In this document: piece after piece, positions 10,240 through 22,640 of the stretch
Numbering within the stretch: the stretch's first letter is position 1
Layout: every line of letters begins with the position of its first letter
Origin: Phyto melanocephala
Taxonomy: Eukaryota > Arthropoda > Insecta > Diptera > Rhinophoridae
DNA: 64,000 bases
Direction of reading: 5' to 3'
NCBI GenBank assembly: GCA_941918925.1
Contig: OW799233.1
Location: forward strand, 123,590,833 to 123,654,832
The notes under the pieces: generated by a model
The model's input: the letters and a program-made list of their open reading frames with translations, nothing else
Database searches by the model: none
What the model was told of the DNA's origin: nothing
Translations under genes and position numbers: made by a program

Positions 10240-12100
10240 TCTTGCGAAACCTTTCTGAATAGAAATGCCAGTATATTTTGACATTCTCAGCTGTCAAACA
10301 TAGTGTTATCGATATCAAAAAAACTCATGCAGCTAAAAATAAAACCCTCCACAAGTGTTCGTGTTTAAAATAAAAGTACAAGGTAAACAAGATCTAAAGA
10401 AGGTAAATTATAAAACTTCGGCATTGATTGAATGAAATCAAATCAAATCCTTTCAAATAGAATGTCGTGAGCTGGAGTCTAGTAACCATTAGTCTAGTAA
10501 CCTTATTTTAAACAAATTTGAACATGTTGTTTACACTCAAAACTGCAAACTTTTAAACAAAAATAAAATCTTTTCGAATAAAACAATCACCTTAGACTTA
10601 GTGAATTAGAATGGATTCAGATAGTATTTCTCAAGACATATTTATTCATAAGGCAGTTTTGATTCATCAGCTGGCTGAGTGTCAATTCACTTGTTGCAAA
10701 CGACAAATTTCATTTATAAATAATTTTGATAAAAACATCGACACAAACGGACTCTAAAAACTAACACATTCACCATTTTGCTAAAAGTAACAGATTGAGA
10801 AATAAAAAAAAAAAAAACTGCAGTTAAAAGTTTATTTACTCAATATGGTGCTAAATTATTAAAAACAGATGGTTGTTATGTAATAAATGCATTTAGCAAA
10901 ATGAAATTCAAAAGAAGAGGTAAAAAAGAAAATTTCGAAAGATAAAAGTAATAGAAGAAAACATATGGTTGCGTTTGTATATAGAATTTGAAAATAAAGT
11001 GAACGATATGCAACTTAAAAAGCAAAGCAAGGACTTTTTTAAAATATGACCCGCACAAGTGTATTAAAAAAAAAATATCCTTTCGATTTTGACACACACA
11101 AACAAATACTTGAACTCAATTGAAATACTAAGAAATGCAGTGAAATACGAGGCAGTAGAGAAAAAAACCAGAAGAGTCAAGTGATATACTTATTTGTACA
11201 GTTGAATTTAAATAGAAATAAAAATAGATGTCGTTTGATGATGAGGTAATAGTTTTGCTATTCGTTCCTTAAATTGCTACAATAAAAATTCATGGAAAGA
11301 GAAAATGAAAGAAAAACCATAGAATACAACTTTGTTGGCAAATTATTTATATTATTATTATTGCTGATATTATTGTTGTTGTTGTGAAAATAAATTCTTG
11401 TAAATTTCTTCTTATTGTTGTTAATTTTCCCTCCTCCATTTGCTGTGTTCATTTCTTCCTAATAAATTCCATTTGCTGGTAAACATGTCATTTGTATGCG
11501 TAACTTTTAATGCAATTAAACAATTAAAGAGCTGAGCTAAAAATACGAAATTTAATTAAAACAACAACATCAACAACAAATCTGGAAAAACAAATAATAT
11601 GCAATAAAAGCTGCGAAATGAGAAGAAAAAAACAAACAGAAAAATATTTTGAAAAAAACTTAAACGAATGCAAAAAACGTAAGACTAGAAGAATATTGCG
11701 AATAACGGAAGGTGGGAAATACAATTGAACAAAAAACTGCATTATAAGCAAATTGCCTTTTTGTTTTATTTGTTTTGCAAATAAAAACTATAAACAAAAA
11801 AATTAAATCACACGATATTTATTAGTTACAGAAAAAAAATGTAAATAATTGGGGAAGGAGCACGAAAAGTAAAGGGGCTAGGCAGTGCAATAAAATTTTG
11901 TATAGATTTTATGGTTTAATAATGATATTCATTTTTGAATATAAAAATTATGATAAAATATTATTAAAGTTAAATCGCTGTGTAAGGTTGGTAGACCTAT
12001 ACATATATGCACGTGTAGAGATTTTGACACGGCAACTGTAAAACATCACCTTAATTGGATGTATTAAGTTATAAGGTAATATTGATTATAAATATTCATA
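10240..12100. other. AT-rich DNA, no gene seen
   Basis: No coding exon or bounded repeat recognised. Holds short trinucleotide-like runs (attattattattgctg and tattgttgttgttgtg near 11350-11385). Open frames here are low complexity. Confidence 0.45.
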
Positions 12101-12109
12101 CATATGTAA

Positions 12110-12277
12110 TAGGGATGCCAAACCCGATCCGAAAAAATGTATTAAAAATTATTTTAATAAATTTTGTTCTTAACACACACATACAAAAATAAACCCCAAA
12201 ATCCCTGGATCCGGAATTTAAAATTTTAAAATCCCGAATTCTGAGATTCGCAAAGTCAGTTCCGTTTGGCATCCCTA
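12110..12277. repeat. hAT-like MITE
   Basis: 168 bp with inverted ends TAGGGATGCCAAAC / GTTTGGCATCCCTA, flanked by atatgtaa (12102-12109) and atatgtac (12278-12285), a 7-of-8 match. An 8-bp duplication with T/CAGGGATG-type ends fits hAT elements. Non-coding. Confidence 0.7.
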
Positions 12278-12398
12278 ATATGTACTTAATTTAAGTGGAA
12301 AATTCTGTGTCAAAAAGAAATAACTTAGGACGACATAAACTTAAGTCTAATCAAGTGCATTTAAATCAAGCATTTAAATTGACTACATTTTAGTTATG

Positions 12399-12741
12399 CA
12401 GTCGTGTCTGGATATAGTGAACTAATTTTTGCAAGGCTTGTTCATAGTATCCAGGTTGTTCTCTATATCAAGGTTGAAATTTTTGTTCAAAAACTCGTTT
12501 TATTTACTAAAAATACATACATGTAAATGCAATAGCTGATTAGAAACAATTTGTACAAAAAAGGAAATATATTCACATATGTATTTAAGTTTAATAAAAG
12601 AATTGTTGTTGAACTTGTTTTCAAAATTTTGTTCACTATTAGAGTTTTTCACTATTTAGAGTACTCAATGCAAAAATTTTTGTGTTCAATATATGGAGAT
12701 GCTCACTATATCGGGTGTTCACTATATCCAGACACGACTGT
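12399..12741. repeat. pogo-like MITE with perfect inverted ends
   Basis: Ends are perfect inverted repeats of 24 bp starting CAGTCGTGTCTGGATATAGT. The sub-terminal motif 'ttcactat' / 'atagtgaa' recurs several times inside, as in many pogo/Tigger elements whose transposase binds repeated end motifs. CAGT termini support the class, but I see no TA duplication at the junctions. 343 bp, non-coding. Confidence 0.65.
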
Positions 12742-13070
12742 TTTACAATTTATATACATTGGTAGCATAGAAATGGTGGTCTCCGCTTACGAATAATATA
12801 TCTGTGGTTTTCTTGAATTTTAAGTCGATTTTGAATTATTTATGTTAATAGAAATATCGGAATAATGCTTCGGGATTCTTCTTATTACATAAATTTCTGA
12901 TGGTTTATATCACCACACATTTGTGTCTTTTAAAATATTTTTCACAAATTAAAAACACTAGGCCAAACATGGCTAGTATGTTGCATTTTCTGAATTAAAA
13001 ACATGAAAAAATTTATTTATTCTAATTATTACTTATATTTTACTTATTTATCAACAAGGTACTGAACAAA

Positions 13071-14220
13071 TCTATATATATAAAATAGTAACGTGACTGA
13101 CTGACTGACTGATTCATCATCGCACAGCCCAAACGCGAAGAGCTAGAGACATGAAATTTGGACAATTCCTCTTTCAAAGTATAGCTCCACTAAGAAGGGA
13201 TTTTTGGATATTCGTACTTTAAGGGGGTAAAAAAGGATAAAAACGGGTAAAATCGGTAATCTAATATCTGCTAAACTAAACAAGATATAAATTAAATTGA
13301 AAAAGTATTGTAATTTGCACAAAAAATAAGCTGGCAGGTGTCTGGCCTTTTTCTGAATATTCAACCCCTAAGGGGAAAAACGGGTAAAAACTATAATTTA
13401 GTACTTTTTGGGTACCATATGAAACTTCCAAACGCATAAAGCTGGGAAAAAAATTTTAACTGTATTAAGTAATCCGCGAAAAAATATTAGTAGAAATTCG
13501 GCACTTTTTTCAAATTCATATGTATAAGGGGTAAAAATTGTCCCTTTTTTGGTACTTTTTTTAAAAGAAACTATTAGTCAATGAGACAAAATTTGATCAT
13601 TATTATTATTGCCTAATAGAATATGGACAATTATTTAGGTGAAATTTTTGAAAACCCCAATTTTTACAAAATTTTTAATTGGGATTCCACTAGACATAAA
13701 AAAATAATGTAATTTAGTTAAAATTTAAACACATTCATAACAGGGTAGAAAGAAAAAAAATCGGTAAAAGAGTTTGGTACTTTTCAGAACAAAATTACTT
13801 TTATGCAAAAAAGAGTAGATTTACTGACTTTACATCATGTCTATTAAAATATTTTGTTACATAGATATTTGAACATTTTAAACTTGGAATCTGGAACTTC
13901 GACCACAAATGTACTTTTTGGCATGTCTATGGTACTTTTTGTATATTCTACGTTTATAAAGGTAGAATTGTAAAATAAAGGACTATTGATTCCAGGTAAG
14001 ACTAAAAATGTTGAGGGTGACCAAAAAGGTACTTTTTGGAATTTTTATGGTACTTTATGTATTTTCTACGTTTGCGAAGCTAGAATTTCGAAAATAGTGA
14101 CTATTGATACGAGGTGAGACTAAAAATGTTATGGGCGACCAAGAAGGTACTTTTTTGAATTTTTATGGTACTTTCTGTATTTTCTACGTTTTTGAAACTA
14201 GAATACTTTTCTTATCACAA
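13071..14220 (+). mobile_element. Helitron-like element, 5' end intact, second family
   Basis: Starts TCTATATATATAAAATAG after an A (13070), then GTAACGTGACTGACTGACTG and a conserved block on cacagcccaaacgcgaagag. The same 5' end is found truncated at 57295. The interior has roughly 118-bp tandem repeats of ggtactttttgg...tattttctacg (units near 13910, 14028, 14146). No CTRR 3' end was found; it runs into an inverted piece of a different Helitron at 14221. No helicase coding is visible. Confidence 0.6.
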
Positions 14221-14415
14221 AATGTCATGACAGGTCAATATGTGTGCAAAGTTTCAGAAAAATCGGTTCAGTGCAAGTAGCCCCACCCACTTTTTACCAC
14301 CCATAAACACTCCCTGAAATGTGTAAAACAACTTGCCAAAGTTTGAATCGGATCGGCTTTACAGTTTCAGAGTCTATAGCTAACACACAGACACAGAGAG
14401 TTTCACTTTTATATA
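14221..14415 (-). mobile_element. Inverted 5'-end fragment of the 5125 Helitron family
   Basis: On the minus strand this reads ATATAAAAGTGAAACTCTCT ... TTAGCTATAGACTCTGAAAC ... CTTTGGCAAGTTG, matching 5132-5230, followed by sequence matching the first tandem unit of that element (gaaactttgcacacatat). The leading TC is lost. Confidence 0.75.
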
Positions 14416-14542
14416 CATAAATGAACATAATTTTGTTTCAACTGACAGAAGTATCTTAGTTTCTTTTTAAATTTCTAGGTTCTAATTAATATCACTTAAA
14501 AAAGTTATTCAAGTTAATTAAAAATATAATTCAATTTTAAAA

Positions 14543-15076
14543 ACAAGTAAGAGTGCTATATTATCTTATATGCCTTTCACTACGTGTAGTCATGCAATAG
14601 CAATTGTTTGTATCACCATTTATCTCATATGAAATACGTACGTACATACATAAAAAAATCCCATTGTAATTTTAAAAAAAAAAAAATATATAAAAAAAAA
14701 TATATAAAAAAAAATAAAAATATAAATAATATTTAAAATAAAATATAAAAAAAAAAATTTATTGGCTCAGCTGGGATTCGATGCCACGTTTACTCTAACC
14801 AGTATACCACGTTTGTATGTACATATGTTGTTGTTGTAATTGTGAAAAAAAACGAGGTGGTCGTGGTTTTTTTGCTCATATATCGGAAAGTTATAGGGCG
14901 ATTGTACTAAATTTCAATAGCGATTCATTCCCGGATATTTCCAAAAGATTGATACCATACACAGATCTGAGGAACATGTAGTTGCTTCTAAAAGTTGATT
15001 TAAACCAAAACACGGACAGACGGTCAGGGCTTAATCGACTCCTCTATTCATAAGCTTTCAGAAATATATACTTTAT
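14543..15076 (-). mobile_element. DINE-1-like element, copy 4, 5'-truncated
   Basis: The minus-strand 3' end is present (acaagtaagagtgctatatt) but the hairpin arm cggccgtgccgaa is deleted, leaving 'atattatcttatat'. The A/T core, ggctcagctgggattcgatg and the start of the CCGTCTGTCCG tract follow. The copy stops inside ...atactttat at about 15076, so its 5' inverted pair is missing. Confidence 0.8.
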
Positions 15077-17170
15077 TAATTAGTTTTAGGCAATTATTTT
15101 ATCTGTGTACATAAAAACAACTTTAAGATTATTTTGCATTATTTAAAAAAATATTATTTATATTTTCCTGTACTGCACTTCCATCATCCTTTAAAAATAC
15201 ATTTAAATCCCTAATTGTTATGTTGGTGAAAAATAAAGTTTAGTTTAATTTTTTGTAATTGAATGAACTATAGATATTGAAATTGTTTGAACAAATTTCT
15301 AGTGTAACAACAAGTTGGTAACTTTTCCAATCAATAGATAGATACATGCACATTGGAAAACTTAGATCACCAGGTGGCTGCTACACCAACTAGCCATGTA
15401 TTTTAAAAATCTATTTGCCTCAAATACATCAAAACTTGAAAGTGCACAAAGAAGAAAAAGAAAAAAAAAACTACAATAAAACGTTTACCATCATCCAGAA
15501 TAAATCTAGTAAAGTGCACTGGAACTTATATACATACATCACACACAGCTATTCACATATTCATGTGAATTTCTCTTACACACATGCACACACACACATA
15601 GATATGGGCAAACAAATACATTAGAAGTACATATATAGAATGCTATGTACAACAAACGAATTGTATATAAATGAAATATATTTACATGCATATGTTCACG
15701 AGTATGTAATACTTATTTACTTAGATGTATGTATGTAGATACAAAAAAGAAAAAATAATAAAACTAAAACTATATTACCAGAACGAGAAGAAAAGTCAGA
15801 GAGAAACAGGCAAAAATTGATTACAATTCAAATAGTGAACAAACATATGGAAGAGGAATTAAGGGAGATGCGTTTAAGCGATGCAACACTATGCCTGGTT
15901 AGAAAGGGAAAACTAAGTGAAACATTTGCTAAAGAGGAACGAAAAGTGAAAAGAATCATGCACGTTCTATGCAGTAGGACACATCCAAACAACAGAGAAA
16001 TGAATCACACTAAATGTTGGTGGAAGGGGTTACAAACTTAAGGAGAAAGGGTACAGTTTGTTTAAAACTGGTTGAGGAAGGTTGAGTTGCTGCTGCCTGC
16101 AATAACGACAACGATAATGTGCAATCTGCAAAAGATTCAAGAAAACAGGGAGAATTCGTAGCGAGGAGGAGACTGGAAAAATAAATATGCACACGTAAAT
16201 GCACGGGCCATGGCTGCTGATTGTAGTTTCTGAATTATATATACTACAAGCAATAGCAACAACAGCAAAAACTACCAGCGAAACGAAAACACGAACGTCA
16301 AATAAATGAGGAACAAACGAACGAACGAACGAGGCAGCATGCGAACAAAACAATATTACATAACATCCTTGAACTTGAGCTGTATTTTGGGTCGGTCGGT
16401 CTCTCGGTTGGTAGGTCTTCTTCTCTACATAACAACTTAAACAACAGCAACAAAAACAAAACAAGCTCACACATAACTGAATAGAATTTCACAGTACACT
16501 CGCTGACAACAAAATGAACAAATCCAACAAAACACTTAACAACTGCAATTTAAATGTTTTTTATATGTATAGGTGTGTGTGTGTGCACATTTCTTTAAAA
16601 GTGTGTGTGTGTGTGCGTGTTCCTGGGAGTGTACATGTTTGCAAAAATATTGTTGTGCATCATACAATACAAAATGCAACGTACATTTTATCAAATCAGC
16701 CAACCAAACACTTTTGCAGCCTTATCTTTTCATTATGGTAAATGTGTTTGTGTTTTTGTTTACATGCATGTATGTTTGTATTTCTACATCAAATACAAGT
16801 CCAAACCATTTATCCCATTAGCCAGAGTCAGAAGCTTGAAATAATTATTTTCTCAAATGTACAATAGGTAAATATGTAATTGAAACTACATAGTTTCATA
16901 CATAACAAATGTATGTACGTACAATGTAACTATGGACTCAAAAATTTCCGTCATTGAAGAAGACTTGAATATTGTTGGTTTCTATATCCATCAACAAAAC
17001 AATTGTGGGGGGGTTTGTCTTACTATTCTTGACACTTCAATTTTTTGTCTTAGTCTCTATACAATATTGAGTTTCAGGCTGCCTATATTATTCTAAGACG
17101 ATCTAGCGATGTTTTTCTCTCTGTAGGTTAGCGTTAAAACAAAAAAGCTAAAAAAATGAATACAAATCCA
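15077..17170. other. Unique DNA rich in simple sequence, no gene proven
   Basis: Includes CA/TG-rich runs (cacacatgcacacacac near 15580; tgtgtgtgtgtg near 16575 and 16603), cgaacgaacgaacgaacga near 16315, and CAA/CAG stretches. GC content is a little higher than the surroundings at about 15800-16700. Several medium-length frames occur on both strands, but they overlap, are repeat-like and lack splice or family support. Could be 5' flank, UTR or intron of a gene; I cannot show it. Confidence 0.35.
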
Positions 17171-17174
17171 AATA

Positions 17175-18204
17175 CAGTAGACTCGCGGTAACGTTAACTA
17201 TTAAAAACCGAGCGTGTTCACGTTTGCGAAGTTGTTCATGTTGACGAATGTGTAGGTAGGTAGGTAGGTAGGTAAGGCTGGTGCAAAGTTACCCTCACAC
17301 CTTCACTCGGAGACCATTACGGTCCATTGTGACGCCTTAATATAGAGAAGAATAGAATAAGAATAGAAATATTAAGAATAGAAGAGAAAGAGAAGCAGAC
17401 AATTCCAGAGTCTCCGGCGGGAAGCGAACCCGCAACCCCCAAGCAACTGACTTGTCCTTTACCGACTAGTCTACAGGGGCACTCGAATGTGTAACTCTTT
17501 TAAATTTACAAATAAATTTAGACACATGATTTAACTCAAGTCCATATATTTTTTTTGTATTTCGAATTGTTTTGTAAATATGTTTTTTTAAGAAAAGAAA
17601 AGTACGTTAAAATTATAAAAAAATGTGTTACCTTTTTTGGATTATCTTTTAATTTTTAAATTTTAATTGCTGAACAAATTCTTTCCCTCAAAAAAGCTAA
17701 CGGGACAACCTCTTCACAGTCTTGTTCATCTCCTAAAGAGCTAAAAATGTTCAGCCATCATTTTGCTATTGTTTTCTTTTCAAGACGTTGCCAAGTTGAA
17801 TTTAAATAGCCAATAGCGTCCATTAATAGTTAAACCAATTTTTAAAAATGACAGCTGTCATCCATTACGATTTGGAGCAATTGTAGTCCACAGGAGATTC
17901 AAAATTTCTAAAAGAGCGAGGATTTTTTGCCTTTCCAATTACAAAAAGTTTAACTTTAGAATTTTGGTAGTTTTTGTGATATTTTTCACGAAAAACTTTA
18001 GATTAGATCATGCTAAATCAGCAGCGCGCACTAAACTAAACCTGTGCTATCATTTACGGGGATACCCCTTTTTATGAAAACGATTTAGATAACCGACAAA
18101 TTTCTCACTGTGTTCACGCTACAGAGTAGTCATTGTAAAAAAAATTATGTTCATCGTATCCGGTGTTCACGTAAGGCTGTGTTTTTGTTACCGCGAATCT
18201 ACTG
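17175..18204. mobile_element. pogo/Tigger-like non-autonomous element
   Basis: Ends are inverted repeats CAGTAGACTCGCGGTAAC / GTTACCGCGAATCTACTG with TA directly outside both (17173-17174, 18205-18206), as expected for pogo-type Tc1/mariner elements. Repeated 'gttcacg' and 'gttcatg' motifs follow the left end. No transposase coding is evident. A tRNA-derived SINE is inserted at 17255-17483, so the element predates that insertion; without it the element is about 0.8 kb. Confidence 0.75.
17255..17483 (-). mobile_element. tRNA-derived SINE, copy 1, inserted in pogo-like element
   Basis: 229-bp insert flanked by the perfect 10-bp duplication CGAATGTGTA (17245-17254 and 17484-17493). On the minus strand it begins GCCCCTGTAGACTAGTCGG (A-box-like TAGACTAGTCGG at 17462-17473), then GGGTTCGCTTCCCGCC (B-box-like, 17420-17430), a tRNA-unrelated body (GGACCGTAATGGTCTC) and an ACCT-repeat tail (cctacctacctacctac). 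Pol III-type promoter boxes, a simple-repeat tail and a target duplication define a SINE. Similar copies lie at 39957 and 40185. Confidence 0.85.
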
Positions 18205-18638
18205 TAGAATTAATCTTGTAGTAAGACTTTTTTACCTCCCACGTTATAAAAGGTGCCTCAGTAAGTCTTTTTATGAAAATGTTTTTTTTAAATTTTTTTT
18301 CAGAGATGTGGCTGAATCTCATCGATGAAGCGTTGGATCGGGATTTGAGCTTAGGAAGTACAGTAGTAACTTGGTTCTTGCAAATACTTGATACTTGCAC
18401 ACCTCGATTCGTGCAATTTAGAAATATTTTTCATTACGCAATCAGTACTTGCGACATCCGAAAATTTTGAACTCGATACTTGCAACATTACTCTTGTATT
18501 ACTCTTGCGTGCTGCTTTGTTTACGTTTTCTTAGACTGAATACATTTCGGGAAATCCCCGTCGTTTCATGCTGCTAATGAAATATTGTACATAATTTGAA
18601 TCAGTTTTAAGCTGACAATTGAGAGGTGCGGTGTCATA

Positions 18639-19366
18639 ATGGCAAAGAAAAAATTTACGTTGCTAATAATTAAAGGCAAAGCTGAGATTTTAAAGAAATT
18701 AAGTGCTGGATTTTCCACCATTTGCTTAGCCAAATCTTTTCATGTGCACATAGATCAACATTAACTCGTGTTAAGAGAAATGAAAACACCATAAATTTGT
18801 GGCGCATTCTAAATCCGGCCGTAGGAGAAAGAAGGACGCTTAAACCCTCGGAGTTTCTAAAAATGGAAAGAGACTAAAAAGCAGTGTTGTGCAGTAGCGA
18901 CTTTGTATAAAGCAAACAAAAATTGTAAATTTCTTTAATTCAACATAAAATATGTATCTACTGTTATACGAATGAGTTGAACTTGAGTGTTTTGAATTCA
19001 AATACATATTAAACTTAGATTTTAAACAGACGTATGCCTTTTATTTTGTATGGGAAAATCGCATAGCATTTAATTGCATGGCTATTTGACAGAAATCGCA
19101 GTCTTGCTTAAATCATATGTATGTCGTACAGCGCCATACCGTCCAGTTGAGGCCGTAAGAACTTCTTTATGATGTGCCTGTAAAAAATGCCCTTCACAGT
19201 CGCTGCATCTTTAAAAAAGTGGATAATCAGCAGACAGTTGCTCGGTGTTTCTCATTTAATGCATAAAGATTTTCTGTGTCCCGAATTCGAAAATGTGAAA
19301 TTTAAAGTTGTTGAGACCGATGCCGAATTTATATTTTCAGGTTTTCCGCGGCACTCTCGTTTACAG
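18639..19366 (+). pseudogene. pogo/Tigger transposase relic (CENP-B-type DNA-binding part)
   Basis: ATG at 18639 opens MAKKKFTLLIIKGKAEILKK, then LSAGFSTICLAKSFHV. After a frameshift it continues RSTLTRVKRNENTINLW ... RRTLKPSEF with a stop at 18875. This matches the first helix-turn-helix of pogo/Tigger and CENP-B proteins (KR..LT...K.EI......G.S...LA..F.V..ST......N). A second stretch (19187-19366: LKKWIISRQLLGVSHLM ... AEFIFSGFPRHSRLQ) resembles the following second DNA-binding domain (W....R..G......F..SxGW...F..RH). No DDD catalytic domain is recognisable. First half fairly sure, second half tentative. Confidence 0.6.
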
Positions 19367-19379
19367 TAGCAATGTTTTG

Positions 19380-21110
19380 AGGAAACCGATCGGTGCGTTG
19401 ACGCACGCGAGGCTTGCTGTCCATAACCGATTCAGTTTCTTCAAATTTTTTTTTTACCACTCGTTGTAATGCGGTGTTGCATAGTAAAGTGCTCCATTTA
19501 AATAATTCTAAATTTCAGAGTTGACACTTAATTTAAAAATGGCATTCTAACTAGATTCACAGGAATCAGATAGTCTTGATTCGTCAGCGAATTATTTTTT
19601 CCTTTACTTATTATGAGTTTCAGCTGTCAAATCTTATACATGAAAAACAATTCTCTCTCTTTTCTCACTTATTTAAAATTTCATACTTCAGTTATGAAAA
19701 ATAAAAAAAAAATATCTCTCTTAACTGCAATTAGCTGATGAAAAATATGCCTTAATACACTTTATATACATTTATTTTGGATGTACAACTTAAAAATGCG
19801 AGATTCACAACAGATAACGTATATTTCGAAGTCGATTTTTATCTCTTTAAAGGATACATATTTGTCATTTATTTTCACTTAATTATTGGACAATATAGAG
19901 TAAACAGTAAAGTTGACCCGTTATTATTTATTTACACATTAAAAACAAAAAATTCAATTTAATAAATGTGATTAAACGTGTTACTTGTTGTATTGCAACA
20001 GAAGCAATAAATGTTTAAATTCTTTCAAGGTCATGTAATTAAGAACAACAACCAACAAGCCGGATTGATTTTTAACTACGTCTCCTGACGGTAGGTTTGT
20101 ATGCCTGCCTAGATGGTTGGATATTCATTCTAATGTGGCATTAAACAATATTTTATTTCAAACCAACAAACAACCTGACTCAAAGACAGGCTGACTGACT
20201 GACACACTAAAAAAAAATATACACACATGCCAATCGCCTGTTTGATGATTTTCTTGCTGGTAAGTTGACGTTTTTGTTTGTTTTAAATGAATAAAGCAAA
20301 GGAACGAAGGTGTGGAGGAAGATGGATGGATGGATGGATGACTTACTACTACCACTACCGCCTGCCAGTATTCGTCGTTAAGTGGATGACTTTTCTGTTG
20401 TTGGTTGATTCGTTGGATGATTTTTATTCGAGAATTTGTTTATATTATAGACTCAAGTATAGCATAGAGTAGTATATTGGGTTTGCTGGATGTTGGCGAT
20501 ATTCCTAGTTGCCATTGAAAGCTCAACGGGCAAACTGTAAGCACAACAAACGCAATACTTAAGAACTACACAAGCAAAATAAAAAAAAAGTCAAATTTCA
20601 CTATTTTAACAGTGTTGACAACAATACAAAAAAAAAAGATAAATTTGTTTAAAATTAATTTAAAAACAAACAAAAAATAAAAATTTTATAAATAAACAAT
20701 GAAAAAAAAATGACATCAACTTAAAAATAAAAATAATAAAAACAATTAAACAAATCAATCAAAAATGATGACATACAAATTAAAATACAGTCTAGTGAGA
20801 AGTATTTCGTAAACAATACACATTAACAAAAGTTTTCTCTATAAAAAAAAAATAAAATAAATAAATTCACACAATTAATTAATTATATATTGTACGAAAA
20901 TTGTTTATAAGTATTTTTGAATTGTTGACAGGGTAACTTATTGTTAGCGACAATTTGTGTTTTAAACAAAATAACATTAATCATTGTTCTAACTTTTTGT
21001 ATTATAGATAAGTTTCTTTTTTTTTTTGTAATTACTATTTAAATAAACCAAATAATAACAACCACACATTATTTACTTATATACAAATATAATTGAATAT
21101 GTCAATTAGA
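19380..21110. other. AT-rich DNA, no gene seen
   Basis: No bounded repeat or coding exon recognised. Contains a short ATGG run (atggatggatggatgac near 20322). The first ~150 bp may continue the pogo-type relic but cannot be read with confidence. Confidence 0.4.
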
Positions 21111-21135
21111 AAAATCAAAATCCAATCTAAAATCC

Positions 21136-21253
21136 ATTTTAGATTTTTCCCTACTGTCATACAACTACAAAGCATCACTACATCTTAACAGCAGCGTAAA
21201 CGGCGACAGCAAAATCAAAATCAGCGTATCATTAAAAACATTTCATGTTCAAG
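21136..21253 (+). other. Candidate 5' non-coding exon ending in a strong splice donor
   Basis: A slightly less AT-rich stretch ends ...catgttcAAG followed by GTAAGTTG (donor at 21253/21254), a near-ideal 5' splice site. The preceding bases (acagcagcgtaaacggcgac) look like fly 5' UTR sequence. There is no ATG-initiated frame through it. The exon start is not defined; transcript data would be needed. It could join the acceptor at 57700 or lie in a different gene. Confidence 0.3.
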
Positions 21254-21446
21254 GTAAGTTGTTAATCGTCTATTTGTTTTACTTAACAATTGACTTATAA
21301 TTATTGCAATCTTTAAACTCATTCGATTTCCTTTTGAAATAATTCAAACAAGCTTGGAAACAATATAAACAAGTCACTTGTATTCTTGTTTAGTTTGTTA
21401 GAGTATTTTCGAACATAACTAATATTTTAAATTTCTCATTTCATTA

Positions 21447-22066
21447 CCCTGCATTTACACATGACAGTGATTTCATGAAATTTTTGTATACGTATTATAA
21501 ATAAAAATTTCTATGAAATAGTCCACTTTCATGTAAATTTCTTGTGCGTTTACACAGGAAAGTGAAATTTCATTTTGAAAATGTCGTCGAAGCGTAGATT
21601 CGCAATAATTGCTATACCTACATTTTACATTGATGAGTTTAATTTGCCTCCATTTTTTTTTACTACCTTTAGAGTTACCAATAATATTTCATACACAAAT
21701 TTAAAAGGCAATAGTTGAAAAAAATAATTTTTGTTAATTTTTAATAAAATTATTGTTTTAAAATTACACTAATATTATTCTTGATGTATATTTGAAGAAT
21801 TAATATTATAAATATTTTCATTTACACAAAAATAAGTTATATTTACAATTATTATTTTATCACAATCCTGTAAATTTGTACAAGTTTTATTAGTAGGCAA
21901 CAGTGTTTACCATTTGTCACTTTACTTTCATGAAAACGTCAAAATTTACTTTCTTGAAAAAATCGTTGAAATCTGAGTGGATAGTAAAATTAATGTGACT
22001 GGGTTAGTGAAGAAGTGTGAGTGTATTGCGAATTTCATGAAATTACTTTCATGTGTAAATGCTGGG
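21447..22066. repeat. 620-bp MITE with TTA target duplication
   Basis: Left end CCCTGCATTTACACATGACA and right end, reverse-complemented, CCCAGCATTTACACATGAAA, continuing with similarity through ttcatgaaatt. TTA lies outside both ends (21444-21446, 22067-22069). The sub-terminal motif recurs at about 21528 (ttcatgtaaatttcttgtgc) and 21937. No coding capacity; PIF/Harbinger-like by the 3-bp TTA site. Confidence 0.65.
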
Positions 22067-22499
22067 TTAATACATAAAAAAGTTTATTTTTAAAATTGGT
22101 TACAATTTAAAAAAATCAAATCTCTAGCAAATATTTTTTTAAATCAGAAAATAAATACTTACATATATCGAAACCATACTGTAATTATATAAAATGATAT
22201 CAATTCGAAGAGACTTTTTCGATAGCAATTTTTTATATGAAGTTTGACAATTGTAAGTTGTAGGAGAAGAGGGAGAAACTATAAAAAGTTGACATATGGA
22301 AAGTAGCAGATGATGAACAGCTGATGAATTCAGGTTACCTACTTAGTTTAATTTATCTTGTTCGAAACATTATTTGAATTAAATAACCTAAATTTCGTTT
22401 CAAAATAATAAGTACATCTTAATTTTACTTAATTTTCTAAATAAAAAAAATTAAAAACTTTATCCGAAATCTTATTTTTAAAAAAATTAAATGAATATA

Positions 22500-22563
22500 T
22501 TGGCTGTATTCACAAGAAGTCCTAAGTGTCATATTGTCATACTATCGCAATATCGCAATAATT
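22500..22563. repeat. Half copy of the 60591 palindromic MITE family
   Basis: ttggctgtattcacaagaag and cctaagtgtcatattgtcat match the left arm at 60591-60645. The right arm is not found, so this is a decayed or broken copy. Confidence 0.55.
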
Positions 22564-22640
22564 TTAATATTAGAAAAAAATATTTAAAAGTCTTTAATAT
22601 TTTTTATGATAATGCGGCTTATGAATCTTCTGTATAAATA

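Noticed and set aside
16030..16470. 146-codon frame on the minus strand, rich in Cys, Ser and Val
   Set aside because: Lies in simple-sequence DNA (CAA/CAG, cgaacgaacg) with overlapping frames on both strands and no domain, splice site or start context.
17420..17483. Possible tRNA gene on the minus strand
   Set aside because: A- and B-box and acceptor-like start are there, but a tRNA-unrelated body, ACCT tail and target duplication show it is a SINE head; the same holds for 40096 and 40247.
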